DNA from: Nannobrachium achirus
Taxonomy: Eukaryota; Chordata; Actinopteri; Myctophiformes; Myctophidae
DNA length: 64,000 bases
Direction: 5' to 3'
NCBI GenBank assembly: GCA_963921795.1
Contig: OY997654.1
Coordinates: 779,867-843,866 of the forward strand
Shown here: positions 14,258 through 25,380 of the stretch, piece after piece
How positions within the stretch are numbered: the stretch's first letter is position 1
Layout of the letters: every line of letters starts with the position of its first letter
Program-made: the position numbers and the translations under genes
Notes under the pieces: model-generated
Seen by the model: only the letters and a program-made list of their open reading frames with translations
The model's database searches: none
Told to the model about the DNA's origin: nothing

Positions 14258-14345
14258 AGAAGATAAGATAAACGTTGGTTGATCCCTGGGGGGAAATCAA
14301 CGTGTCATAGGCACACAATAATGAATGGAACGGGAAAAACGCTGC
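14258..14345 (-). mobile_element. Short LINE 3' tail fragment
   Basis: On the minus strand it reads ...GGGATCAACCAACG and then a TTTATCTTATCTTCT-type tail, the pattern of fish LINE 3' ends. It lies directly at the broken right end of the family 1 copy. Confidence 0.55.
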
Positions 14346-14781
14346 ATACAATCATACAATCTCAGACAGCCCTGTGTGTTTCCCCTCTAGCTGTCCTGTG
14401 TTGCATTCCTTTCAGCTAATCATTCTCAGCAGCTGACTCCCATATCCACAAATCAGCCTCTTTTATGACGTCAACCACATGGTAGCCCAGGTAACCCACG
14501 TGACCCTGGTGTGGTCAACCAATGAACCACCAAGAGAGAATTTCCTTATTCGACCGTGTTATAATTATATTATACCTATATTATCAAATTGTGACATCCA
14601 TTTTGGAATCTGGCTGTTGGCTTACTTAACTTGAATTTCTTTTAACTTCCATGTTTTTAGAAAGCACCCTTTTCGTGATAGGTGTAGAAATGAGCATTTG
14701 ATAAGCACTATGATACTTGCGCCTTAATAGAAGTGTCTATATGCTTATCACTACACATCTATTACCAATCAACATTATGAC

Positions 14782-15060
14782 CAGTGGCGTCAGTTCAGAA
14801 AAAGCTAAGGTATGGCAACATGGCTGGTCGCGCACGTGCAAGACACCAACAGACACCAACAGGCATGATCATGCCAGAACAGGCATGATACATTTATTTT
14901 AAGAAGTACATTTGTAGTTATTTTACTGTAATTTAACAGCATAATAACAGATAGACAAAGAGACGTTCATGGCTTTATATTTAAAAGTAACTTTTATTTT
15001 CCCCCCTGGACCCAGGGTATGGCAGCTGCATACCCCTGCCATACCCAATTGACGCCCCTG
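14782..15060 (+). mobile_element. hAT-like MITE family 10 (CAGTGGCGTCAG ends)
   Basis: The ends are CAGTGGCGTCAGTTC and AATTGACGCCCCTG, flanked by a perfect 8-bp duplication ATTATGAC (14774-14781 and 15061-15068). It is the shortest of four copies and serves as an empty reference for the Helitron insertion in the copy at 48419-50077. Confidence 0.93.
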
Positions 15061-15278
15061 ATTATGACAGTCAAAATACAGTCTTCCTGGCATTTCATTG
15101 ACCAGCTGATCACATCTTCCCAGGTGTTTGGAAGGCTGTGTCAAACTGTGTGGTTTTTTCCATAGAGTTTGTAGAACCGTATCTGCTATGAGGAGTATAG
15201 TGGCTTGCAGCATGTAATGGCTTGCTCAGCATTAGCACACAGAGAACAGTTTAAGTTAAATGTCTTGCTCAGGGACTC

Positions 15279-15810
15279 TTAAAGTTGTACCATGTAACTT
15301 TTTTTATAAAACAAATCTTAAAATTGTCCTAACTGTTAAATCGCTAAAGTTTTAGAACACCCACTCCGTTATTTTCAGCTTCTGAAGCCTTCTCTTTATA
15401 TGTTTTCTTCTTAGCAGTGACAGGGGCGGGATTTCGCGCCAAAATGACGTAATCTGCATCATCTGTATACGTTGTGTATACGTTGCCCAATCACATCGCC
15501 GATCATGCACACATGGTACACTACCGGCCAATCACAGCTTATCTGCTCTGGTCTCCAGGAAGCGCCTCCGCTTGGCTACAGTGTTTACCATGGTGAAGGA
15601 TTTTAACCTCTTAATCCACAAATCCTGGCCAGAAAATTACGTTCTACCATGCGTTCTACCCCTCCACGGATTACTATCGGTCGCGGTGGTTTGCGGCGCC
15701 GCTCCGGTGGTCCGCGGCGGTGGTCCGCGACGACTCCGGCCGAAAAACGGCCGAAAAAAGCAATAGCGCTACTGACCACTAGTTGAGCAACTTACACAGT
15801 ATAGCTTTAA
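15279..15810 (+). mobile_element. TTAA-ended MITE family 9, copy 2
   Basis: TTAAAGTTGTACCATGTAA at the left and ACACAGTATAGCTTTAA at the right, as in copy 1. The middle contains the same GC-rich block with GGTGGTCCGCGGCG. Confidence 0.8.
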
Positions 15811-15845
15811 CTTGACTTTAAAGGCAGACAAGGTCTGTACTGTAT

Positions 15846-16357
15846 CAGGGGCGTCACAAGGGGGGGGGGGAGTGGGACTGAGTTACTAGGGCCCAAGGTG
15901 GAGGGGCCTTAATTATTTTTTAACTTTAGCTATTGAAAAATAGCATATATAAAAGCTTGTAGATCGAGCTTGTAGATCTGCTATTTTTGAAAAGTTGTGA
16001 AAATGTGTGCAAATCTTTGAATTTACTTTTTAAGTGAACATTTTTTAACTCAAATGTTGCTTCCGGGGGGTCCCTGGAAGGCTGGAACTAAACATTTTGA
16101 GACGGGGGTCCGTGGCCAATTACATATCATTTTGGGGGTCCTTCACATGAATATATTTGAGCACCACTGACATAGAAACATAGGTTTTTCAAAAAACCTT
16201 AGAAGGATTTAAAAAAAATAGCAGATCTACGTACAAGCTCGCAGCGCGGCACTCGGTGCCGCGCTGTGAGCTTGTATCTGCTATTTTTCAAAAGTTAAAG
16301 CACAAAATGTGAGTGAATCCTTGTACCCAGGGCACAGAATTTGTTGTGACACCCCTG
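15846..16357. mobile_element. hAT-like MITE family 12 with nested family 11 piece
   Basis: The ends are CAGGGGCGTCACAAGG and TTGTGACACCCCTG, flanked by ACTGTAT (15839-15845 and 16358-16364). Two palindromic modules occur: a shortened one at about 15932-15993 and one at 16205-16286 with a distinct apex GCGGCACTCGGTGCCGC. Between them, up to 16169, is a reverse piece ending GAGCACCACTG that looks like the end of another hAT-like element. Confidence 0.75.
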
Positions 16358-16669
16358 ACTGTATGGACAAGATACTGCAGATAATGCAGGCTGCATAATG
16401 ATCAATAACTGCAATTGAAAATAAACATTTGTTATCAATTTCTTATTTGAGTTGCATAGAGCTGCCACACCATTTGAAAGAAGACATCCCTCACAAAGCA
16501 AACGTTTCAAAAACAGGAGTCTTTCAAAGCTATTCACCATCCAGCGTCTGAGACAAGCAATACAATTAATAAGAGAGAGATGTGGGGTTTTATAGTGGCA
16601 ACAGTGTAAGCCTCAAGGGAGGTTGCAAACACAACTTTTCATTCCATTTTTATTTACAGTAGCATAGGC

Positions 16670-17120
16670 CAGGGGTTTTCAAAGTGGGTGACGGGGCAAG
16701 ATAATTTGATAATATTTGGAATTTATTTGGACACTTGAAAAAATATTCAGTATCATTTTAAACTTGAAGTACAAAGTTATTTTCAGTCAGTTCTAACCAA
16801 AATGGCTATTATCTCAACGTTTTCCTCGCAACATAATCACTAAAATATCGTCACTGTTGGGCAGAAACCTCATATCTCAGCCCTGCTTCATCATACAAGA
16901 CTGTCGCACAAAACTAGTGAAAACAGCCGATCTACCAGCACACAACGCTTCGCGATGCGAGGCGTTGTGTGCTTGTAGATATGCTGTTTTCACTAGTTTA
17001 GTACATTTTATAGATGATAAATACAAAACGAATGGTTTTGGACATATAAGGTTTCCACCCGACAACGACTGGGAGGGAAAATTATAATATAGGGGTACCT
17101 CGGATTAAAAAAATATTTAT
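16670..17120 (-). mobile_element. hAT-like MITE family 5, truncated, carrying a TA-MITE
   Basis: It starts CAGGGGTTTTCAAAGTGGG and corresponds to the reverse complement of the copies at 20409-20988 and 42411-42965. The distal end is lost. It contains a TA-MITE at the same internal position as the other two copies. Confidence 0.75.
16848..17069 (+). mobile_element. TA-flanked MITE, copy 3 (inside family 5)
   Basis: It begins TCGTCACTGTTGGGCAGAAA after TA and ends GACAACGAC. The palindromic module is at 16914-17001. Several internal bases between the left end and the module are missing compared with other copies. Confidence 0.8.
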
Positions 17121-18130
17121 GAATAGATTCTGCATCTTTGTTTTCCTTTCAAGGAATTCTCAAGGACCATATAAGTCTATCCTCTATAGTATCTTTGTTC
17201 TCGATGTATTAGTCTCTGCCACAAACACCAAACTGTCCAAAGAACAGCGATATTCTCTAGTGTGGAGACTTTGTTCCTTGCTTATGCAACTGTCTCTCCT
17301 CCCATTGTGGTGTGTTTGGGTGGCCGTGACCACTGTGTGGTAAACATCCCTCATCCTCTGTTATAGTATTTTGCCTCCGTGAAGACATCTGTCACTTGGT
17401 CGCAGGAACTGAAAGATGTAAACAGACCAGGAAATTAACTCGGCTCCAGGAAATGTGTGTAAAAAGGCTATTGGTGTTTCCCATTGGATCAATAGCACAC
17501 AGTTTATTACTTCAAAGTTTCAAATTCGTTTTTGTTTTTCAATTATTATGCTTTTCTGTAAAATAATCCAATCCAAAACTAATTTTTGTGCTTCAAATCT
17601 GAACATCATGCTAAGTCAGTTACTCTGGCTTTTAGACAGGGAGCAATGATATGGTTCAATTTGCCCATAGGCTTGTGGATTCAGAGCTCTCTGCTCTCTC
17701 TGTAGCTATTTCTGTGTACTTCCAGTTTCTGTAGAAAATAAATATTTGGCGCCACTCATTACATATTTGCTCTCGGCGTTCCATTAGTTCGGCGTGAGGT
17801 GGTTTATACAACTGCAGATAACCACTCCTACATTTTAGAAACCACTCCTACATTTTAGATTTCTTTTCATATTCTGAATTCTGATAAAACAAATAAAGAG
17901 GCAGGTTTTCTCGCTCCTTTAAATTTTGTTTTCCAATTTTGGGAATGTCTTAGAATAAAGCATGTCTATTGAAAAGAAAGACAAACTATGCTCTGCTAAG
18001 GCAGCAACGCAACTCATCTAGAGGGAGATTAAGTGATTTGGATCACTAGTCAAGTCCCAGAATGGTCTATCCCAGCTGTCACAGAATAACCTAAAGAGAA
18101 CTACAACTGTGGTGTCATTCTGTTTGGATC
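17121..18130. other. No gene recognised
   Basis: AT-rich single-copy-looking sequence. Two short frames (17119-17343 and 17455-17649) are without domains. A short direct duplication of an accactcctacattttag-type unit lies at about 17820-17860. Confidence 0.4.
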
Positions 18131-18223
18131 ATATGACCACTTGCACCCTTACATCCCTATTCTGAAGAGAACACACAATAGAAGATCTACACACATCACG
18201 TTGCTATGCAATGCATTGAGCGT

Positions 18224-19561
18224 GTTGCGACCGTCAGGTCGCAGTTACTATCAAAACCTCCACCGGCTCAGTCTGTCAGTCTGTCAGTCAGTCAGTCAGT
18301 CACGTCACGCCACGCCACGCCACGTCACGTCACGTCACGTCACGTCACGCCACGTCACGTCACGTCACGTCACGTCACGTCACGTCACGTCACGTCACGT
18401 CATACTTTTTGTGTCCGTCAGTTCGCAGTTACTATCAAAACCTCGACCAGCTGTCCGTCTGTCAGTCCGTCATTCTGTCACACGTCACACGTCACACTTT
18501 TGCCCTGCTCATATCTCCGCAACCGTTGCCCCGATCCATGCCAAATTTTGCACACACACTCCTTGCCTGCCAAACCACAACCTCCACCCAATCAATTCTC
18601 ACATGACCCTCTTCTAGCGCCACCATGAGGCCGATTCTTGCAAAACACATTTTTGGACACTGCTCCTACAAATGTTGCCCTAAAATCACGCAAATCGGTA
18701 CACAGCATGTCTACACTCATCAACATGGATCTGTCCCATTTAGCGCCACCTTCTGCCCGATTTAAAAAAAAAAACATTTTTGGACACTGCTCCTACAGAT
18801 TTTGCCCTAAAAGCACGCAAATCGGTACACAGAATGTCTACACTCATGTCATCAACATGGATCTGTCCCATCTAGCGCCACCATCGGGCCGATTTTTTCA
18901 AACACATTTTTGGACACTGCTCCTACACATTTTGCCCTAAAATCACGCAAATCGGTACACAGCATGTCTACACTCATCTCATCAACATGGATCTGTCCCA
19001 TATAGTGCCACCATCAGGCAGATTTTTTCAAACACATTTTTGGACACTGCTCCTACACATTTTGCCCTAAATCACGCTGCGACCTGATGGTCGCTTATCT
19101 CTCGATTAGGGAGTCTTACTGGTACTCATACTACTCATATCTCCGCCACCGTTGCCCCTATCCATGCCAAACTTGGCAAACACACACTCCTTGGCTGGCT
19201 CTCACATGGCCCTCTTCTAGTGCCACCATCAGGCCGATTTTTGCAAAAAACATTTTTGAACACTGCTCCTACAGATTTTTGCCTAAAATCACGCAATGGC
19301 AAACCACAACCTCCGCACCTGATTTCTCACATGCCCCTCTTCTAGCGCCACCATCAGCCTGATTTTTGCTAAACACATTTTTGAACACTGCTCCTACAGA
19401 TTTTGCCCTAAAATCACACAAAGCGGTACACTATATCTCTAAAGTCATGTCATCAACATGGATCTGTCCCATATTCCCTCCTGATTGGCTACGATTCTAG
19501 TTCTACGTTTTTGTATGCAACCTGACGGTCGCTTATCTCCCGATTAGGGAGTCTTACTGGT
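18224..19561 (+). mobile_element. Family D element with hairpins at both ends
   Basis: The left end carries the hairpin GCGACC-GTCA-GGTCGC (18227-18242). The right end carries a related hairpin followed by CTTATCTCC, GATTAGGGAG and TTACTGGT. A second copy of the right end occurs internally at 19079-19133, and a second left-end-like block follows at about 18410. Between them are about four 125-132 bp units starting near GCGCCACC (18618, 18743, 18875, 19005). The copies at 31436-31832 and 40172-40994 are in reverse orientation. Terminal hairpins and tandem ends suggest rolling-circle transposition but no transposase is visible. Confidence 0.6.
18300..18402 (+). repeat. (CACGT)n pentanucleotide array
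   Basis: About 20 units of CACGT with occasional CACGC variants. It follows a short (CAGT)n run and lies inside the family D element. The units contain repeated CACGTCACG, which holds a CACGT E-box-like half-site. The long Arg/His/Val/Thr frames over it are artefacts of the repeat. Confidence 0.93.
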
Positions 19562-19644
19562 AGATCTGCTATATTTGATGAAGAGATTTTGTGTAGGAGG
19601 AGGAAAAGACCTGGACAAAATATCGAGCTGACCCCATTAGTTTG

Positions 19645-19648
19645 TTTG

Positions 19649-19710
<62 letters not shown>

Positions 19711-19768
19711 GAATGTATTAGAAGTTTGCATAGGAAAAGGTGCAGTTTCATGACACTACAGTACATAG
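19645..19768 (-). mobile_element. LINE 3' tail with long (TGAT)n run
   Basis: About 15 GATT units are followed by AAGAATGTATTAGAAGTTTG, matching the 3' end of the LINE at 8481-9145. Only about 60 bp of LINE sequence remain. The repetitive Asn-Gln-Ser open frames here come from the tail. Confidence 0.75.
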
Positions 19769-20408
19769 AGGGTTTTAGTGATTAAAACTCAGCCTCTGCA
19801 GACTCTGCTAGCTCTCCTGAAGTTTCCAGGTCCAGTTTAATTACATGAGGAAAGACCATTCCAAGCATTAAACGTTATAAAGAGTGAGCTAGGCTGAGTT
19901 AGTACTGCACACCATTGTCTCCATCTCATATATTTAAGGAGACAAGTAGCCATTGGATGTGTCTTTAAGGGTGGACAATTCATTATGGTGGATTATCACA
20001 GTCACACATTTGTAATAAAATAGACCAAACAAACGTGGCATGTGCAGTAATAAAAAGAGGGGTTGTTGCATGAACGTGATTTGCAATTTGTTTTTGACAC
20101 AGTTTCCATAATTAGCTTTTCAAGAAACCAGCATGATTCAGGGTCAGGATGGCAATGCTATGGATAGACAATGGAACTAAAGAGGAGAATAAAACGTCAA
20201 TATAAAGGCTGTTAGTCATTGTCACGTATTTTCCTCTATTGTTTGCAATGAGATCCATGGAATTCAAATGACGGTGGCTTTAGTAAACAGACTTTATAAC
20301 GGTTGAGTTTGAGTAAGTTGTCCATTTTTGCCTTGCAAAGGTTTTACTACATTATGTCATAAGAAATAACTTTGGACATCTGTGCCTTCTTTCCCACATG
20401 CTGAAAGA

Positions 20409-20988
20409 TCCCAAACGTTTTTGTCTCAGGGCACCCCATAAATTATTATTTTTTTAATCCAAGACACCCCTACATTATAATTTTCACTCCCAGCACATTA
20501 TATTTATAGCATATTGTCGTTGTCGGGTGGAAACCTTGTAAGTCCAAAACCGTTCGCTTTGTATTTATCATCTATAAAATATACTAAACTAGTGAAAACA
20601 GCAGATCTACAAGCACACAACGCCTCACATCGCAATGCGTTGTGTGCTTGTAGATCGGCTGTTTCCACTAGTTTTGTGCGACGGTCTTCTATGATGAAGC
20701 AGCGCTTTGCTTTACCAAAAGACGTACACATTTGAAACTTGGAGATACGAGGTTTCTGCCCGACAGTGACGATATTTTAGTGATTATGTTGCGAAGAAAA
20801 CGTTGAGATAATAGCCATTTTGGTTTAGAACTGACTGAAAATAGCTTTGTACTTTAAGTTTAAAATTATACTAAATATTTTTTCAAGTGTCCAAATACAT
20901 TTCAAATATTATCAAATTATCTCGCGGCACCCCTGGACTGCCGTCACGGCATCCCAGGGTGCCCTGTCACCCACTTTGAAAACCCCTG
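20409..20988 (+). mobile_element. hAT-like MITE family 5 carrying a TA-MITE
   Basis: It runs from CCCAAACGTTTTTGTCTCAG (left terminus slightly truncated) to CCACTTTGAAAACCCCTG. The TA-MITE inside (20514-20772) sits at the same junction (TTTATAGCATA / TTTTAGTGATTATG) as in the other copies. Confidence 0.8.
20514..20772 (-). mobile_element. TA-flanked MITE, copy 4 (inside family 5)
   Basis: Begins TTGTCGTTGTCGGGTGGAAA after TA and ends CAGTGACGA before TA. Palindromic module at 20588-20675. Confidence 0.85.
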
Positions 20989-21415
20989 GCCTAGAAGCAC
21001 AACAATGGATGTCCACCCTGATTTCTCACAAAAATCGATTATGGAATGTTCAACAATAAAGAATTGTCAGACGCTGCAGCATTATGTGTCTAAACCTCAC
21101 CATGTTCTGATAATTATGCCAATTATAACAATTATTATGTCAGCATCTGTTACAGAATGAATAGTAGTGTTTGACATACATGGCTGTTATGAAAGCAGAG
21201 CGTATGACCAGCCAGACTGTATCAACAAAACTCAGGTGTCATTCTCCTCTCTCCGAATTTCAAGCATGTCTGACAGCTATCCCCCTGGGGCAAACATGTC
21301 TGTCAAACAGTTGAAAGAACCATGAAAGAAAGGTTTCATGAGATCCAGTGTGAACAGCATTTGTCTGACACTGTTCTTTGCACTAAAGAAACAATGTGAC
21401 AATAGAAAGTGGCAT
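20989..21415. other. No gene or repeat recognised
   Basis: AT-rich intergenic sequence without a domain-bearing frame. Confidence 0.4.
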
Positions 21416-21423
21416 GGATTAAA

Positions 21424-21925
21424 CAGTGTATCCAAGTAGACTACATTTACTATTTACATTTACTAAGTATTTGTACTTTACTTGAGTATTTCCCATTTTC
21501 AATACTTTTACTTCTACTCCACTACAGTTCAGAGACAAATATTGTACTTTTACTCCACTACATTTAATTGAGCTCTTTAGTTATAGTTACTTTGTAGATT
21601 TTGATTATTACAAAACATACATTAACCACTTCAACCTTATATACAGTAGGCTACATTTTGGCTATTTGAAAATTGTCGATTTACAAGCTCATAATGTGTC
21701 ACAATTAATGCGATGCATTGTGAGCTTGTAGATCTGCTATTTCCAAAAAAAAAAAAATATTCATTCGAAAACGTAATTGAAATGGGACGAGTACTTTTAC
21801 TTTTGATACTTTAAATACATTTTGATGCCAATACTATTGTACTTTTACTCAAGTAGTACTTCTACATTGCAGTATTGATACTTTTGATTGATAAGTAAAA
21901 CATGTGAATACTTTTTCCACCACTG
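21424..21925 (-). mobile_element. hAT-like MITE family 1, complete reverse copy
   Basis: The left end CAGTGTATCCAAG and right end CTTTTTCCACCACTG are flanked by a perfect 8-bp duplication GGATTAAA (21416-21423 and 21926-21933). The palindromic module is at about 21661-21745. Confidence 0.9.
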
Positions 21926-21955
21926 GGATTAAATCAGCACAATCTTTTCCTAGCG

Positions 21956-22376
21956 CAGGGGTCTTCAACAGGGGGTCCGGGACCCCTAGGGGGTCCTCAG
22001 AGTTACTACAGGGTGGGCCACCAAATCTTTGTGTGATAGGATCATGTTTTTTACAATAATCACTGGAACCCTAGGATCCATATTCTAGTGGAACATTAGC
22101 CAAAAAAAAATAGCCGATCTACAAGCTATCAACGTTGTGAGCTTGTAGATCTGCTATTTTTTGGGCACAGAGGATTGGTTTAGAGGGAAAAGAGCAGACT
22201 AGTAGGTATTGACAGTTCAAGTGGTTAAATGTATGAAAACACACGTTAATCCAACCTATGATACTGTGCTGTCAAACAAGTCTAAGCTGTACTGTATAAG
22301 AAATCGATGAACATCTGTGCTTCATCTCTCTCTCAGCTAAGGGGTCCTTGGCCTGAAAACGTTGAAGACACCCCTG
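21956..22376 (+). mobile_element. hAT-like MITE family 2
   Basis: Ends CAGGGGTCTTCAAC and GTTGAAGACACCCCTG, flanks TCCTAGCG (21948-21955) and TCCTAGGG (22377-22384), 7 of 8 identical. Palindromic module at about 22096-22170 with a short apex. Confidence 0.88.
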
Positions 22377-22800
22377 TCCTAGGGTATATTTTTCCTTGAC
22401 CCTCGAACAGTTTTACTGTATGTCATAATCACACACACATTGTGAGACAGAATTTACATTCAAATTTCCAACAATTTGCCTTCAGGAGCAAACAAGAGAA
22501 AAGTTTGTTTAAATGCAAATGTCACCTGTATGTCCACACATGGAGAGTGCTTGTACCGGTATGCTTATAGAAATCTGTCACTTCTGAAATTAAATTACGT
22601 TTAGTCAGTCCAAAACAATGGTGTCCTAGAATTCCAAAAACAATTACACAGATCATTGACATAGCATCCTGTAGTATAGTAGTATGACCCTGATCATGTC
22701 CAAAAAGCAATACTGTAACATACAAAACAAATAAGGTGGTTGTTGCATTTTATTTGCACATTTTAAAATGTGTTTCAAATTCAAATTCAAGTGTTTAAAC

Positions 22801-23075
22801 CAGTGGTTCTCAACCTTTTCAGGCTTTGACCCCCAAAATAATCATATTTTAACTGGGACTGGTACAAGGTCTACTAAAAGGAGATCCATGAAAAGACTAA
22901 GCTTATTTCCACAGGAAACCATTTAAGTATCTCATATAAGTCACCTTAGAAATGTGTAGATACCCTCTATACACTTAAACTCTATGTTGATTTGTTTACA
23001 ACAACATAGCACATTAAGTTAATCATCTGGGGACCCCCTAAAATAATTTGGGGACCCCCCATGGTGATTATTGAT
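22801..23075 (+). mobile_element. hAT-like MITE family 3 with captured LINE fragment
   Basis: It starts CAGTGGTTCTCAACC and shows the paired ACCCCCAAAATAATCAT and AAAATAATTTGGGGACCCCC blocks of this family. At 22857-22938 an 82-bp internal segment of the LINE seen at 8564-8640 replaces the middle, without a LINE tail. The palindromic module of other family 3 copies is absent here. The right terminus was not resolved. Confidence 0.65.
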
Positions 23076-23079
23076 AGTT

Positions 23080-23420
23080 TTTTAGCATTTTATTTGCAGC
23101 TTGTCATAGACATAACTTTCCTGATTTCACTCAGGTAAAAAAAAGAGTGGAAGAAGCAGCACTGTGCAGACCAACATGGGGACAACAGGAGTTTGTGTCT
23201 GTATTTAGAGTGGGGGAAGGGTGAAGAAAGGCTTGTATTTGTGGCATCTTCTAATGGAAATTAGCCCACACCTGTCCTCTGGTATAGGCTCACTTTTAGA
23301 GGCAGACTCCTTTGAGCACGGTGAAGACGGCAGAACACCATGTTCTCTGGGAGAGTTTATATTGCCTTCCTGTGGTTTTCTGGGGTTGTGAACTTCACAA
23401 GGGCTGCTTTACAACAGTAG
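23080..23420. other. No gene recognised; short signal-like frame
   Basis: A 26-codon frame starting at 23341 (MFSGRVYIAFLWFSGVVNFT...) looks superficially like a signal peptide but ends in a stop with no good splice donor. I do not call it as a gene. Confidence 0.35.
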
Positions 23421-23424
23421 ATTG

Positions 23425-23572
23425 ATTTATACTTAGCCGTGCACCGGTGTCGCACACTGAAAATAGCAGATCTACCAGCTCACAACACGTCAAACGCGCT
23501 GAGTTGTGAGACGGTAGATCGGGTATTTTTGGTGCATGACACGCCGCACAACCAAGATTAAATCAGCCCCAG
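23425..23572. mobile_element. Stand-alone hairpin element (family 13)
   Basis: Almost the whole 148 bp is one imperfect inverted repeat. GATTTATACTTAGCCGTGCA pairs with the reverse complement of GCCGCACAACCAAGATTAAA, and a palindromic module with apex ACGTCAAACGCG sits at its centre. A related copy lies at 29170-29300. The arms outside the module resemble no other family here. Confidence 0.65.
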
Positions 23573-23929
23573 TGAGCTATTTGGATTAGAAAAAGATGTT
23601 CACTGGCTTTGAGCTGCTATATTGCCAGCTAACTGCATCATGGGATTTTATCTTTTTTTTTCAAATTATAGTGCCGGCCACCCCTGTTTGTTTACCCTAC
23701 CTTATGCAACCATAGAATTCCAACATTTATTGACTTCATATGGGCTGTCCTGGTTCTATCATAGGCCACACACCTATTCCTGGCTTCAGCTATGAGTTGT
23801 TCATTACATACATACAGGAATAATTATCTTTAAAGCAACAAAAGCAACGTTGAGGCATATTTTATTTACATAAGGGAATGCATCAAGTTTGTCTGCTTTT
23901 ACAAACGAAAATATTTCCCTTTCATTATA

Positions 23930-24910
23930 TTATCTTTGAATGCCTGCAGAATATATACAAATTAAACTAGAAAATCGGCACTTCGGAGCACAGGTAGTTA
24001 CTGTGGCCGTGGCTTATTTGGGGAGTCGTGTAATAACCCACGGAATCCAAAGAACATTTTCCATTTACATTTTCTCATTTTGTGCAAAATCGGCATCTCC
24101 CGCAAACATTGAAAGACAGTTGTATTCAATCAGAATTGAATCCAAAAGACTACAGATATATCGTCACTGTCGGGCAGAAACCTTGTATCTCCAAGCTTCA
24201 AATTTGTACATTTTTTCGCAAAGTAAAGCCCTGCTTCATCGCACAAGGCCGTCACACAAAAGTAGTGAAAACAGCAGATCTACAAGCACACAACGCCTCT
24301 AGATCTGCTGTTTTCACTAGTTTAAATCATTTTCAAAATGATAAATACAAAACAAACGGTTTTGGACATACAAGGTTTCCACCCGACAACGACAATATGG
24401 TATTTAGGGGGAAAGAATCTATGGTGGAAATGGGCGTGTCCTATTTGGGGAGTTTCATAATGATCCAAGGACTCCAGGGGAAAATAATTGTGATTGTATA
24501 ACCTATGGTTCATGAGTTATAGTAGCCTCTGTGGATAGCTTTAAAGCTCTTGCTTGTCATGAAAGGTGCTATAAAAATCAAGTTTATTATTATAGGACAA
24601 AACATGAATCAGCCTGTTAAAGGGTGATTCACTTTGAGGCAGATTTGAAAAAATGTAGGGTGATACTGTACTTCTTCCTTGGCCTAGTGGGGCTGTGCGT
24701 TTCACAGCAATCGGACGCTGCGATTTGTGGTACTTTGTTCAAAATGGGCCACCCCTGCAAACTTGGAAGCCAATCTTATCCAATCAGGATGGAATATGAA
24801 AAATCGGTCTTGATCACATGGTCTTGATCACATGGACAGACAGACAGACAGATGGACACACAGATGGACGGACGGACATAGGGACAGAAAGGGGCGAAAA
24901 CCTAATCTCT
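23930..24910 (+). mobile_element. Rolling-circle-like family B relative, split by a TA-MITE
   Basis: Segments such as GGCGTGTCCTATTTGGGGAG and AAACTTGGAAGCCAATC correspond to the family B element at 60450-61444. It is interrupted by the TA-MITE at 24161-24395 and followed by a short (ACAG)n run near 24838. Ends are not resolved. Confidence 0.5.
24161..24395 (+). mobile_element. TA-flanked MITE, copy 5
   Basis: Starts TCGTCACTGTCGGGCAGAAA after TA, ends CGACAACGACAA before TA. The palindrome at 24262-24322 has lost its apex, leaving GATCTACAAGCACACAACGC joined to CTAGATCTGC. Confidence 0.85.
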
Positions 24911-25112
24911 AGCCTTCGTCCAACTGTCCTGGTGGAGACTTTGAGTTAAGAAAAGAACAGATGACAACAGTTAATTAAAAGATAAATCTTGCATCTTAAG
25001 TCAGTCAAGTGTTATTTTGGAAATATTCAGTCTGACATCTGATAATACACAATTAAAAGTGCTTTCATATCTGTTGACTTGAGTACATAATACAGTTTTT
25101 TGTTTTCCTTAG

Positions 25113-25155
25113 GGCAACTTCCCCCAACGAATATAGGAATGCCTTAAAGAAACAG
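25113..25155 (+). CDS. Candidate 43-bp exon of an unidentified gene
   Basis: A 43-bp block has a strong acceptor (tttttgttttccttag) and a donor gtaaat. Only one of three frames is open, reading ATSPNEYRNALKKQ, a soluble charged peptide I cannot assign to a family. It lies in a repeat-poor island (24911-25378). If real, it is an internal exon of a gene with very large introns. A chance match of splice signals is quite possible. Confidence 0.28.
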
Positions 25156-25380
25156 GTAAATAGATTCATTCACCACTCATGTACTATTTATTTATTTTTC
25201 TCTTTTTATACAATCTTTTCATTATGCACTGTGAAATTGATAAGCAATTGTCAGTTAGGATTTGTAATTAATCATGGCTGCAGAAAAGTATGACAAGTTC
25301 CTTCTGACTTTCCTGGAGTTGAGGTAATGTGTGCCCACAGGCTACTGTTGCTCTCTAGCCTTGATGTCAGAAACTGATTA

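Larger units (their letters stand above)
18135..19615 (-). mobile_element. hAT-like MITE family 2 fragments split by family D element
   Basis: The left fragment (18135-18223, ACCACTTGCACCCT... GATCTACAC) matches the reverse complement of family 2 leading into the palindromic module. The right fragment (19562-19615, AGATCTGCTATATTT... GTGTAGGAGG) matches the sequence following the module. A family D element lies between them, so it was inserted within the palindrome. Confidence 0.6.

Noticed and set aside
18141-18628. Open frames of 140-158 codons rich in Arg-His-Val-Thr-Ser
   Set aside because: They are produced by the (CACGT)n array inside the family D element.
18618-19010. The units of about 130 bp as a centromeric-type satellite
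   Set aside because: There are only about four degenerate units, and related units occur in the dispersed family D copies at 31436 and 40172, so they belong to a mobile element.
23341-23421. Signal-peptide-like frame MFSGRVYIAFLWFSG...
   Set aside because: It stops after 26 codons without a convincing donor site.
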